Shown: positions 46,739 through 54,690, counted from the stretch's first letter. The stretch is 64,000 nt of DNA from VBAS01 sp963773465 (GCA_963773465.1 CAVZBF010000002.1:682001-746000), one strand, 5' to 3'. Notes: generated by a model from the sequence alone, not told the origin. A program made the numbers and translations.

Positions 46739-47713
46739 ATGGATCAACCAATTCCAATACCTGGTGAAATTGCTTCGGACATTCCGAAACCGGAGCTCGA
46801 AGAACCAAAGAGCAAACCAAATGTTTGGCTGAAGTCGCTTGCGAGCCTTGCGTTTTTTCTTGTCATCGGTTATTTTTTCTTCAGACGGGTCACTACTACC
46901 CCCGGGGCAGCCCTGGCTCTCGTACTAGTATTAACTGCGGTAGTAATCATACATGAATTGGGTCATTTTATCGCCATGAAGATTTATAAATACCAGGATC
47001 TTGGAATGTTTTTTATCCCATTGCTTGGCGCTTATGTTTCCGGAAAAAAGCAGGAGGTATCACAAAAACAATCGGCGATCATTTTGCTTGCCGGTCCTAT
47101 TCCGGGAATTTTCCTGGGGATCATTTTACACGTTTTATCGGTTCAACTCGAATCGGGTCTCCTTGAAAAAATTGCATGGATTTTCATTTTTCTCAATGTG
47201 CTGAACTTATTACCTGTTTATCCGCTGGACGGGGGGCAATTATTACACCGGATGTTCCTCGATAATTATAATATACTGGGAAAAATTTTTGTAGTCCTTT
47301 CTGTTGCATTAATGAGTTGGGTTGCCATCACCTCAGGATTTCTTTTCTTATTATTTTTCCCATTTATGATGATAACAAGAATGGTTGGTGATATACAACA
47401 TGAGCGAATTGAAAAGAAAATAGAAGGAGAAGGTATCGACCTGATGAAAAGTTATGAGCAATTGACCGCCGAAGAATACTGGAGGATCAGGAATGCAGTG
47501 ATAAAATATTACCCGCAATTTAAAGATGTAAATCCGGCGCCTCCTTATGAAATTTCTCCAAAGGAAGAACAGATTATAAACATCATCCAGGGACTCTTGC
47601 AACGAAGCATCATACAAGATCTGTCGCTTGCCGGCAAACTCATAATTCTGATTATCTGGATCGGTTTTTTCCTGGCACCTTTTTTAATTAAGAATCCTCT
47701 CAATTATTTCTAA
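46739..47713 (+). CDS. Site-2-protease-like M50 metallopeptidase
   Basis: A 324-residue intramembrane zinc protease. A proline-rich cytoplasmic start is followed by membrane helices, the zinc motif HELGHFIAMKIYKY in the second helix (about residue 75) and the second zinc site NLLPVYPLDGGQLLHRMF (about residues 150-168). A short C-terminal cytoplasmic domain and a final helix follow. No PDZ or CBS domain. By family it cleaves membrane-bound proteins such as anti-sigma factors; no target is adjacent. It follows the thioesterase by eight bases and overlaps the converging DUF6526 gene by four. Confidence 0.9.
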   Translation: MDQPIPIPGEIASDIPKPELEEPKSKPNVWLKSLASLAFFLVIGYFFFRRVTTTPGAALALVLVLTAVVIIHELGHFIAMKIYKYQDLGMFFIPLLGAYVSGKKQEVSQKQSAIILLAGPIPGIFLGIILHVLSVQLESGLLEKIAWIFIFLNVLNLLPVYPLDGGQLLHRMFLDNYNILGKIFVVLSVALMSWVAITSGFLFLLFFPFMMITRMVGDIQHERIEKKIEGEGIDLMKSYEQLTAEEYWRIRNAVIKYYPQFKDVNPAPPYEISPKEEQIINIIQGLLQRSIIQDLSLAGKLIILIIWIGFFLAPFLIKNPLNYF

Positions 47714-48138
47714 ACACGATAATGATCCGGTCGCCAGCTCTGAATAGACTTTTTTATTTCTTTTGATGGCAGGTTTTCTTCTGCGGCTCTTTTGGCTAAT
47801 GAAACGAACTCCTGGTCAGATGCAAAGCGCAATGCTACGATTTGTGACATTCGCAAACGATCATCAAGTGGTTTACCTGTTAGCATAAAATGACGAAAGT
47901 TTTCCTCCGCACGAATCGCTCTATCCTGTGCTTGCAGCGCAAACAATCTTGTGTACCACCAGTATATAAAAAAAAGTATTGACACTATTACCATCAAAGC
48001 AGCCGAATAATGAGTGTGCTCATCTGCATGAACAAGATTAATGATACTAAAAACTAATAAAACCAACAGCATGGCTGGTGTTATAAAATGCCAAAGTGTA
48101 ATATAACGACCATGATTCTTAAAATTTTGTTCGCTCAT
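47710..48138 (-). CDS. DUF6526 family membrane protein
   Basis: A 142-residue protein with two membrane helices (residues 15-37 and 46-64) and a soluble tail: FALQAQDRAIRAEENFRHFMLTGKPLDDRLRMSQIVALRFASDQEFVSLAKRAAEE. This matches the DUF6526 family, common in Bacteroidota and of unknown function. Confidence 0.8.
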   Translation of the reverse strand: MSEQNFKNHGRYITLWHFITPAMLLVLLVFSIINLVHADEHTHYSAALMVIVSILFFIYWWYTRLFALQAQDRAIRAEENFRHFMLTGKPLDDRLRMSQIVALRFASDQEFVSLAKRAAEENLPSKEIKKSIQSWRPDHYRV

Positions 48139-48193
48139 AAATAGCTTGTTTGAAGTTTGGGAGTTGAAGGTAAGACCTATAATTGAACATTGA

Positions 48194-49636
48194 TCATTTA
48201 AGTATATCCAATACCTTGTACATTTTATTTACAAGACTTGACGAAGAACCGTTATAGTTATTGACAAGAAAAGAGAAAATATATTCTTTGCCATTCTTTG
48301 CTTTATGATAACCGCAGAATACCTTTACACCACGGATGGTTCCGCTTTTTATTTTCATTCCATTGTATTCAGGTAAAGAAGCGAAGAAATAAGGAAACCA
48401 GTCTTTGGTCTTTGCATATTTTAAAATTTCAACCTGGGAATGTGAAGTAACACGATTAAGCGGCGAAAGACCGGAGCCATCGACAATACCGAGTTCATCT
48501 TCATCCAATCCTTTTTCTTTCCAGAATTTTTTTACAATAGCAACACCACTATCAGTAGAACCGAACTTATTTTTCTCATAGGCAAATGTTTTTATCAACG
48601 CTTCCCCATATAGATTGATGCTTTTTTTATTGAACCAATAAATGATGGAATCGAGAGTTGGAGAGTAATGAGTATATAGGAGTTTAAAGTCAGTTCTTTT
48701 TTTAACCTCAACCCCATTTAGATGAGCGATATAATCCTGGTTTCGAAGACCAAATTTAAGCCAGGTTTTTCCCTCTCGCTGCCCTTGCGCAAAAGATGAG
48801 TCAAATAGATTGTCCGTGAACGTCAAATGTGGATCAGGCAAAGTGATACTTATCTTAAATTCTTTTTCATTAATAGGTATTGTCCCTTTTAAAATGATAT
48901 TGGAATTGGATGGTCCAATTTCGAAATAAGCATAAGCGTTATCTCCGCTACCCTTAGCAGCTGAAGTCAGCATAGAATAAACAGAGGAGCTCGATAGTCG
49001 GGGAATAGTCTCAACCACTTTTACAGAATCACCGATCTTACTACCTGAGGACAATATGACATCGATTTGATTTTCCCCCCAGTTAATAGCCATTGCACTT
49101 GCTCCATAATAATTGCCAATATCCTGCCATATCCAACCATCCGGAATACTGATTTCCTCAAAATGAGTTGTAGCAAAGTTGTATGAATCAGTAATAAAAA
49201 TGAGATTGTTCTTCTTTAATACGCCAACAAAATCATTCAAAACGTTTCCTTTTTTCGTTCTCTCCCATCTCCAGCTGCCGAAAGTAGGATCACCATTGCC
49301 AATTATATTTAAGTTTTGACCAGTTAAGCCATTCTCTAATCTTGTTGTAAGGCCCATTTCAGTTTTATACCTATAGTCCTTTCCCAACAATTCAAACGCA
49401 GTAACACTCGTAATAATTTTTTGAGTGGAAGCTGGCGCCAGACCTATCTGTGAGTTTTTGTTAAATACAACTTGTCCTGTATTTGCATCGATAACATACA
49501 AAGAACTGATGGCATGTTTTAGCTGGCTGTCTTTTTCAAATGTGATAAATGCCTTCTGGAGTTTTTGCGTAACAGTCTGGCCGAAAAAGTCAAGAGTTAA
49601 AATTAAAAAGTAAAAAGAAAAGAATATTCTCGTCAT
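48194..49636 (-). CDS. dacB: D-alanyl-D-alanine carboxypeptidase/endopeptidase (PBP4 type)
   Basis: A 480-residue periplasmic S13 penicillin-binding protein that trims or cuts peptidoglycan cross-links. Motifs are SxxK in GLAPASTQKIITSVTAFELLG (about residue 70), GDGSGLSPLNRVTS-type VDGSGLSPLNRV, and KSGT in GMKIKSGTIRGVKVFCGY. The signal peptide (RIFFSFYFLILTLDFFGQ) is coded by a TACTTTTTACTTTT-type simple repeat. A TAGTTTTG box (minus strand, 49671-49678) and a hairpin repeat directly precede the gene. Confidence 0.92.
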   Translation of the reverse strand: MTRIFFSFYFLILTLDFFGQTVTQKLQKAFITFEKDSQLKHAISSLYVIDANTGQVVFNKNSQIGLAPASTQKIITSVTAFELLGKDYRYKTEMGLTTRLENGLTGQNLNIIGNGDPTFGSWRWERTKKGNVLNDFVGVLKKNNLIFITDSYNFATTHFEEISIPDGWIWQDIGNYYGASAMAINWGENQIDVILSSGSKIGDSVKVVETIPRLSSSSVYSMLTSAAKGSGDNAYAYFEIGPSNSNIILKGTIPINEKEFKISITLPDPHLTFTDNLFDSSFAQGQREGKTWLKFGLRNQDYIAHLNGVEVKKRTDFKLLYTHYSPTLDSIIYWFNKKSINLYGEALIKTFAYEKNKFGSTDSGVAIVKKFWKEKGLDEDELGIVDGSGLSPLNRVTSHSQVEILKYAKTKDWFPYFFASLPEYNGMKIKSGTIRGVKVFCGYHKAKNGKEYIFSFLVNNYNGSSSSLVNKMYKVLDILK

Positions 49637-49649
49637 GGCGTTGTTTTAA

Positions 49650-49678
49650 TCTCCGTAGGAGTCCTTCGGACAAAACTA
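49650..49678 (-). repeat. Hairpin repeat with promoter box (copy 2), leader of dacB
   Basis: On the minus strand it reads TAGTTTTG (TAnnTTTG box), then TCCGAAGGACTCCTACGGA, a hairpin with one mismatch, then a short A-rich leader to the dacB ATG. The same order is found in copy 1 at 14829-14860. A transcript started here would begin with the hairpin. Confidence 0.65.
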
Positions 49679-49698
49679 AAAATAATTAACTTTAGAGT

Positions 49699-50286
49699 AT
49701 GGAAAATGAAGTTAAAGAACCGGCACCAAAGTTTAATTATGTGTCGCCCGACGAATACCTGGAAATGGAAAGAGCTTCGGAAGAAAAGCATGAATATTAT
49801 GATGGTTTTATCGTTGCAATGAGTGGGGCCAGGCTGAGACATAATCAAATTACCGGAAATGTTCTTTCCGAAATCGGTGTCTTTTTAAAAGGTAAGGAAT
49901 GCCAGGTGTTGCCTTCGGATATGAGAGTAAGCACTCCAAACCGGGATACTTATATGTATCCTGACTTGTCAATTGTTTGTGGCAAACCAGAATTGGAAGA
50001 TGATAAGTTTGACACGTTGAAAAATCCATCCGTTGTTTTTGAGATATGGTCTCCATCCACGCAGAAAAATGATGTAGGCTATAAAATAATATATTATCAG
50101 CACATCCCTTCGCTAAAGGAATATGTGATGATAGATTCTGCAAAACGCTTCGCACAGGTCGTGCGAAAGCAAAAAGATGGGGCATGGCGTTTCGAAGATA
50201 TTATTGGGCCCGATGGTGAAATATTTATTGAAACAATAAATTTCAGAATTTCTTTTACTGACGTTTACTACAATACCAGTTTGTAA
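49699..50286 (+). CDS. Uma2 family (PD-(D/E)xK-like) protein
   Basis: A 195-residue protein of the Uma2/DUF820 family: VSPDEYLEMERASEEKHEYYDGFIVAMSGA, YMYPDLSIVCGKPELEDD, then VVFEIWSPSTQKNDVGYKIIYYQHIPSLKEYVMID. The Asp (PDLSIV), Glu (FEIWSPST) and Lys (YKIIYY) positions fit the nuclease-like core. These proteins are abundant in cyanobacteria and some Bacteroidota, often with unknown targets. It diverges from dacB and lies 33 bp before cinA. Confidence 0.88.
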   Translation: MENEVKEPAPKFNYVSPDEYLEMERASEEKHEYYDGFIVAMSGARLRHNQITGNVLSEIGVFLKGKECQVLPSDMRVSTPNRDTYMYPDLSIVCGKPELEDDKFDTLKNPSVVFEIWSPSTQKNDVGYKIIYYQHIPSLKEYVMIDSAKRFAQVVRKQKDGAWRFEDIIGPDGEIFIETINFRISFTDVYYNTSL

Positions 50287-50319
50287 TTTTTCTCCTGATA
50301 TTTGCACAAAATTTTTCTA

Positions 50320-51628
50320 TTGAAAAAAATTAATGCTTCAATTATAACAATCGGTGATGAATTGCTGATCGGCCAAACCATCGATACCAACAGTGCATGG
50401 ATGGCACAGGCGCTCAATAAGATCGGGGTATGGGTGAGAAGAAGAGTCGCGGTTGGCGATGTGTGGGATGATATCTGGAATGCACTGGATGCAGAAAGTA
50501 AAGAGTCCGATATAATATTAATTACAGGCGGACTCGGGACCAACTGCCGATGATATAACAAAGCCTTTGCTCTGTAAATATTTTGGCGGCAAGCTGGTGG
50601 TTAACGAAGATGTGCTCAATCATGTAAAATATTTATTTGAAAAAGTATACCGCCGGCCGGGACCAATGCTTGAAAGAAATTTAAGACAAGCTGAAGTGCC
50701 TGATGTTTGTACAGTGTTGCACAATGCAAGAGGAACAGCGCCGGGCATGTGGTTTGAGGCCCCCTCTAAATCTCCCCCAAAGGGGGAGACTTCCGAAGAT
50801 TCATTAAATAAGAAAATTTTTGTTGCAATGCCGGGAGTGCCCACTGAAATGAAAGGATTGATGACCGATGAAGTATTGCCACGGATTCCCAAATATTTCA
50901 AACTCCCTTTCATTCTTCATCGCACTGCTTTTACAATGGGCACCGGTGAAAGTATGATCGCTGAAAAGATAAAAGATTTTGAAACGGGCTTGCCTGAGCA
51001 TATCAAGCTTGCTTACTTGCCTGGTTATGGTATGGTGAAACTGAGACTGACTGCCATCGGCGATGATAAAGAAAAAATGGAAAAAGAACTGGATGAAAAA
51101 TTTTCTGTAGTAAAGGAACTGGTAAAGGAATGGCTGGTGACAGATGAAGATGAAAGCCTGGCAATGGTTGTGCAAAAAATTCTAAAAGAAAAAAATAAAA
51201 CGATTGGAACTGCCGAAAGCTGTACTGGTGGATATATCGCTCATTTGATCACTTCCAATCCCGGCTCTTCGGTAGGTTATAAAGGCAGCATTGTTAGCTA
51301 TGCGAATGATGTAAAAGAAAAAATGTTAGGTGTTACCGATAAGACATTGAGAACGGCCGGCGCCGTGAGTGAAGAAACAGTTATACAAATGGTGAAAGGT
51401 GCTGTAGAAAAATTGAATGTTGATTTTGCAGTAGCAACATCCGGTATTATGGGACCAGATGGTGGCACCCAGGAAAAACCGGTTGGTACAGTATGGATCG
51501 CTGTGGGCAATAAAGAAAAAATAGAGACCGCAAAACTTGCTTTTCGTTTTGACAGGGAAAGAAATATTGAAATGGCAGCACATACTGCATTGAACTTTTT
51601 ACGAAAGTTTATTCTTGCTAACACCTGA
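50320..51628 (+). CDS. cinA: CinA family protein (competence/damage, nicotinamide-nucleotide amidase), one frameshift near 50537
   Basis: A fusion of a molybdopterin-binding-like COG1058 domain (INASIITIGDELLIGQTIDTNSAWMAQ) and a C-terminal pyridine-nucleotide amidase domain (TIGTAESCTGGYIAHLITSNPGSS, VATSGIMGPDGGTQEKPVGTVWIAV). It recycles nicotinamide nucleotides. Start is TTG at 50320 (or TTG 50302). The frame breaks at GGLG; reading GG instead of GGG at 50537 restores GGLGPTADDITKPLLCKYFGG. A Bacteroidota simple repeat is inserted in frame after GTAPGMWFE (residues about 147-167, bases 50758-50793). The stop is 14 bp before the mobile element's terminal repeat. Confidence 0.9.
50758..50793 (+). 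repeat. In-frame Bacteroidota repeat inside cinA
   Basis: GGCCCCCTCTAAATCTCCCC is followed by its near inverse, CAAAGGGGGAGACTT. It encodes about twelve residues (APSKSPPKGETS) where CinA proteins usually have a short loop. The same repeat type is found between genes at 16760 and 16915. Confidence 0.75.
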
Positions 51629-51634
51629 TCGGGT

Positions 51635-51666
51635 TTTAAGGGGGCAACTATATACGAGTTGACACC
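51635..51666. repeat. Left target duplication and terminal inverted repeat
   Basis: TTTAAGGG at 51635-51642 is the target duplication. The 24-bp repeat at 51643-51666 begins GGCAACTATATACG and ends AGTTGACACC. Confidence 0.95.
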
Positions 51667-51678
51667 AAATAGCGAAAC

Positions 51679-52029
51679 ATGAGTTGGACTACAGCAGCTA
51701 TTGACCCCTTAATACTACCGGCAGTTAAGATTCTTAACAACCACGGTTTTGAAACATTTGAATCTTGTCAGGGAGGGGAAGGCCATTGTTATCATGAGCC
51801 AACAGTAAGATTTTTTGGTGATGAATTCAGCCTTATACGGGCTTATGAAACGTGCAGGTGTTATGGGTTAAATGTATCAGCAGCCAAACGAGTATTTATG
51901 AAAGTTGACGTTTATAAGAATAATATTAGTGCAAATGAGATGCCCTTCGGCATTGCATGGGGCGAGCCGTTTAATGAAATAACATTTGTAATCCATTCAA
52001 AAACTGGAACTATTTTCCTGCCGTGTTAA
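51679..52029 (+). CDS. Cargo: phage-like conserved hypothetical protein
   Basis: A 116-residue protein with the pattern HGFETFESCQGGEGHCYHEPTVRFFGDEFSLIRAYETCRCYG. Proteins with this TFESCxGGEGHxxxEPTVRF pattern occur in phages and other mobile DNA; no function is known to me. Cys and His residues in SCQGGEGHCYH might bind metal. Its ATG is 12 bp inside the terminal repeat, so it must be read from a promoter in the repeat or from cinA read-through. It overlaps the next gene tail to tail by about 20 bp. Confidence 0.65.
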   Translation: MSWTTAAIDPLILPAVKILNNHGFETFESCQGGEGHCYHEPTVRFFGDEFSLIRAYETCRCYGLNVSAAKRVFMKVDVYKNNISANEMPFGIAWGEPFNEITFVIHSKTGTIFLPC

Positions 52030-52180
52030 GATCGTCGCAAGTTTTACATATAGGCCTTCCGTCTGTCCCTTGTCTTACATTTTCTTTTTCAATGTTGTTT
52101 CTTTCGGTACACTTGTCGTTATTGTGATAGACTTTTCTATCGGTTTCTTTAACACTGTAGATTGGGGTAACTTTTGCCAT
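52010..52180 (-). CDS. Cargo: small zinc-finger-like protein
   Basis: A 56-residue protein, MAKVTPIYSVKETDRKVYHNNDKCTERNN then GRPICKTCDDLNTAGK. His and Cys residues (YHNNDKC, ICKTC) could form a small zinc site. The ATG at 52180 is preferred over a longer start. Function unknown. It follows the transposase row on the same strand. Confidence 0.5.
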   Translation of the reverse strand: MAKVTPIYSVKETDRKVYHNNDKCTERNNIEKENVRQGTDGRPICKTCDDLNTAGK

Positions 52181-52261
52181 AAAATTGTTTTTAAGAAAGG
52201 TAGGTACAACAAAAAGGCAAGACAACCGTAGTAATACGGGTTTGTAAAAAATAAAGGCGGC

Positions 52262-52468
52262 TCAACTGCCGCCCTTCTTTGGTTTCTTTATTTCGATTTG
52301 ATAACCGTTTTCAATAAGCAAGTCTACTGCTGCCCCTGTTTTTAATTCGCCTTTATTATATCTCGTTAAGAACATTCTGTATTTGCCACCCTCGGCATTT
52401 TTTTGCTTAGCCTTATTCTTAAAGGCATCTGAATTTATTAAGTCCTGTATGGCGTCCTGTAATTTCAA
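52262..52468 (-). CDS. Cargo: small protein coupled to the transposase
   Basis: A 68-residue protein: KLQDAIQDLINSDAFKNKAK, KYRMFLTRYNKGELKTGAAVDLLIENGYQIEIKKPKK. The second half looks like a small helix-turn-helix (FLTRYNKGELKTGAAVDLLIENG), which suggests DNA binding. The start is TTG at 52468 and overlaps the transposase stop as TTGA, so it is probably made by coupled translation. A role as transposition regulator is inference. Confidence 0.6.
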   Translation of the reverse strand: MKLQDAIQDLINSDAFKNKAKQKNAEGGKYRMFLTRYNKGELKTGAAVDLLIENGYQIEIKKPKKGGS

Positions 52469-53391
52469 GCCTTACCTATTAATTGATTATACTTTAATCT
52501 TCCCTCGCTATTCTGTACAGATAAATTAAATCTTTCGTCGTCCAGTATCTTTCTTGAATTATAACGAGAAGCAAATTCATCACAATAACGTTGCAAATGC
52601 CACGGGCTAACTTGATGGAATATACCTATAATTCCTCTTTTCAAAAGACTCCAAAAGTTCTCAATGCCATTTGTATGAAACCCACCCTTTACATATTCAC
52701 CTTTGGAATGATCTACCATAACGTGGGTAAATTCTTTTTCTTTTGAAAGATAACCGTACATAACGTGTCCGTCAGTTACCATAGTTGAACCTTTTTGAAC
52801 ATACTGTGCTATTAAATCTTTTGCTTGCTTTTTAGTTACCCATTCAGATACTTTCACAACAACTTTACCGCCAGTTTCAACTATACCAAACACCGGAGTT
52901 TTCTTAGCTGTGCTTCTGCCAAATGCTTTTTTTCCACCTGCTCTTTTACTCGCATGTTTATTTGTTTCTTTGCCACCTACATAAGTTTCATCTATCTGAA
53001 CTTCTTTTTTTAGCATATAAGGCGCCTTACATTTCAGCATTTCACGAATTCTGTGATTTAAAAACCAAGCTGTTTTTTGAGTGACACCTAACTGTCTTGA
53101 AGTTTGTAAAGAGCTAATTCCTTTCTTAGATGAAGTAAGTAAATATATAGCGGCAAACCAAGTTCTTAAACCAATTTTGCTGTTTTCATAGACTGTGCCA
53201 ACCGTTACAGAAAATCTTCTTGCACAGAATTTATCAGCACACTTAAAGCGTTTAGCAGCCCTATAAACCTTAGTGCAACCACAATAAGGACATTCAACGT
53301 TACCATTCCAACGTTGTTGCTCTAAATATTGGCGACAAGTTTCTTCGTCTTTAAACGTGTCGAAAAACTGTTGCAGATTTTTGAATTTCAT
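52465..53391 (-). CDS. IS1595-family transposase
   Basis: A 308-residue transposase. The N-terminal zinc ribbon is VECPYCGCTKVYRAAKRFKCADKFCARRFSVTVGT (CPYC and C-x4-C), followed by a helix-turn-helix (SSLQTSRQLGVTQKTAWFLNHRIREML). The ISXO2-like catalytic domain has the first Asp in QIDETYVGGKE, the second in MVTDGHVMYGYL, and the third site in FHTNGIENFWSLLKRGIIGIFHQVS with the conserved Lys. This is the order of the family's DDxK-type active site. It is complete, so the element may be active. Confidence 0.93.
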   Translation of the reverse strand: MKFKNLQQFFDTFKDEETCRQYLEQQRWNGNVECPYCGCTKVYRAAKRFKCADKFCARRFSVTVGTVYENSKIGLRTWFAAIYLLTSSKKGISSLQTSRQLGVTQKTAWFLNHRIREMLKCKAPYMLKKEVQIDETYVGGKETNKHASKRAGGKKAFGRSTAKKTPVFGIVETGGKVVVKVSEWVTKKQAKDLIAQYVQKGSTMVTDGHVMYGYLSKEKEFTHVMVDHSKGEYVKGGFHTNGIENFWSLLKRGIIGIFHQVSPWHLQRYCDEFASRYNSRKILDDERFNLSVQNSEGRLKYNQLIGKA

Positions 53392-53432
53392 TTTCTTTAA
53401 TTGTTACATAAAGATATATTTGTTTCCGGAAA

Positions 53433-53496
53433 GTGCAAAGTTTTGTTGCACTTTTGTGCAAAGAAGTTTTGCACATTTTACAAAACATTGTTGCAC
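53433..53496. repeat. Phased GTGCAAAG / TTGCAC repeats upstream of the transposase
   Basis: GTGCAAAG occurs at 53433 and 53456 and TTGCAC at 53446, 53469 and 53491, so units repeat every 22-23 bp and each unit is itself an inverted repeat. They lie 42 to 105 bp before the transposase start. Likely binding sites for the transposase or a regulator, or part of transcription control. Confidence 0.7.
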
Positions 53497-53535
53497 CCCC
53501 TTGTTTTAGGTCTACCGTTTTTGTATCTTCGAATA

Positions 53536-53700
53536 GAAAATGCCCCCGCTTCAATAGGTGCTTGCCTTACAACGGTAGCATTCCCACTTTCACGGAGGAC
53601 ATTTCCAGCACGGTGGTGGTTAGGAGTCATTACCTCCCATCTCAGACTCAGGGTTGCCCCCCTGGGTTTTTCGGCTTATGAGACCGTCCTTGACCCACCA
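53536..53700 (-). ncRNA. GC-rich structured RNA candidate, HEARO/omega-RNA-like
   Basis: A 165-bp segment far richer in G and C than its surroundings and without a reading frame. On the minus strand the RNA would fold with a stem TCTCA/TGAGA (53679-53683 with 53640-53644) that encloses the hairpin CAGGG/CCCTG (53660-53664 with 53649-53653). A hairpin GGAG/CTCC (53634-53637 with 53623-53626) and a long-range stem GTGCT/AGCAC (53607-53611 with 53558-53562) follow. The motifs AAGCCGAAAAACCC, GTAATGACTCCTAACC and CTCCGTGAAAGTGGGAATGC recall HEARO (IscB-type omega) RNA by memory only. No IscB or TnpB gene is present. The segment starts just after the stop of the gene at 53708. Confidence 0.5.
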
Positions 53701-53707
53701 ATTATTT

Positions 53708-54169
53708 TTATTCGCCCTTAGCGAACTCTTTGATCTTTTTTTTATGTCTTGGTTTCAGTTCTCCTTTTTCATCAAGCCAATGAGGTAAAATCCAAAAATA
53801 CCTTCGGTCTAATGGCAATTTTTCAAATTTTATATTTTGTATTCTGCCGGTTCGAACCTGCCTTGCTTTTAATTTACTTGAAAAGTTTTTCAACTCAATA
53901 TCTCTACCCGTTTTAATCAAAAATTCTTCCTTGATCTCTTTGGTTGTCCGAGGCCTTCCGTCAGCCAATAACTCTTCCACAAAGTCAAGAAACGTATACG
54001 CTGAACCATCCTCCGAGAAGCTAGGCAGTATGGGTTCCACTATGGTAGTGGTGCCCCTGACACTAGGCAAAACTTCATAGACTTCTAATACGGAACGCCA
54101 ATGATTGTACTGCTCCATAGCGTACTTTAGATAGTCTTTTTCCTTTGGACTCAGTTCTCTTTTCGTCAT
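53708..54169 (-). CDS. Cargo: putative winged-helix-like protein
   Basis: A 153-residue basic protein. The middle (TFLDFVEELLADGRPRTTKEIKEEFLIKTGRDIELKNFSSKLKARQVRTGRIQNIKFE) has the look of a HARE-type or other winged helix-turn-helix, and the tail is lysine-rich (RHKKKIKEFAKGE). Residues 1-45 are helical and charged. It lies upstream of the RNA candidate on the same strand and diverges from the small gene at 54298. A DNA-binding role is inferred. Confidence 0.55.
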   Translation of the reverse strand: MTKRELSPKEKDYLKYAMEQYNHWRSVLEVYEVLPSVRGTTTIVEPILPSFSEDGSAYTFLDFVEELLADGRPRTTKEIKEEFLIKTGRDIELKNFSSKLKARQVRTGRIQNIKFEKLPLDRRYFWILPHWLDEKGELKPRHKKKIKEFAKGE

Positions 54170-54297
54170 AACATCGGCAAGTTACGACGCATGCTCCGAC
54201 GCTCCAAAATTGATTTCCCCATATTTTCCCCAATAGGATGTGAGTGTCGCTCTAAGTCGCTCCACCCTTTTTATAGGGAATGTCGTACATTAGCAGT

Positions 54298-54447
54298 ATG
54301 GCTAAAGCAAAAAAGAAACCACAGGGCAAAGACAAACCTTTAAAAGTTTATGGTTCATTTGAAGATGTAATTAAAGTATCGGTAACTCCGAAGCCGGAAA
54401 AAAAGAAGGAAGAAGAAAAGCCAGTACAGAAGAAAAAAAAGAATTAG
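54298..54447 (+). CDS. Cargo: 49-residue lysine-rich protein
   Basis: MAKAKKKPQGKDKPLKVYGS, then FEDVIKVSVTPKPEKKKEEE and KPVQKKKKN. A short basic protein with a central 'KVYGSFEDVIKVSVTPKP' strand-helix element. I have seen this kind of central motif in small Bacteroidota proteins next to mobile or nucleic-acid genes, but cannot name a family. The ATG is 128 bp from the divergent gene at 54169. Confidence 0.55.
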   Translation: MAKAKKKPQGKDKPLKVYGSFEDVIKVSVTPKPEKKKEEEKPVQKKKKN

Positions 54448-54652
54448 TCTTTTGGGCAATTTTTTCAACTTTTAACCGGATGTTCTTTCTATTGTGCATT
54501 ATAGAGATACTAAAGGCCATCCCTCTCAATTTGCCTGAAATAATGACACAATAAGTTGATAATTATTCACATTGTATGAAGATATGGCCTTAAAGATCCT
54601 ACCAATTATCAAATATTTTTGGCTGGTATTGTATTTGCAAATTACTTTGAAG

Positions 54653-54690
54653 TACCTTTGCGGACTTTATACGTGTTTATACGTATAAAA
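54653..54690 (+). promoter_or_regulatory. -7 box with operator-like repeats before the cargo pair
   Basis: TACCTTTG at 54653-54660 matches the TAnnTTTG box. A TTG about 21 bp upstream may be the -33. Directly after it are two TTATACGT direct repeats 10 bp apart (54667, 54677), and TATACGTATA at 54678-54687 is a perfect palindrome. Their place at the expected start of transcription suggests repressor control of the genes at 54803 and 55088. The rest of 54448-54802 shows nothing else. Confidence 0.55.

Noticed and set aside
53401..53721. A 106-codon plus-strand frame across the structured RNA candidate
   Set aside because: Its translation is low-quality, rich in Pro, Cys and Arg, and conflicts with the hairpins; the minus-strand RNA explains the GC-rich signal better.
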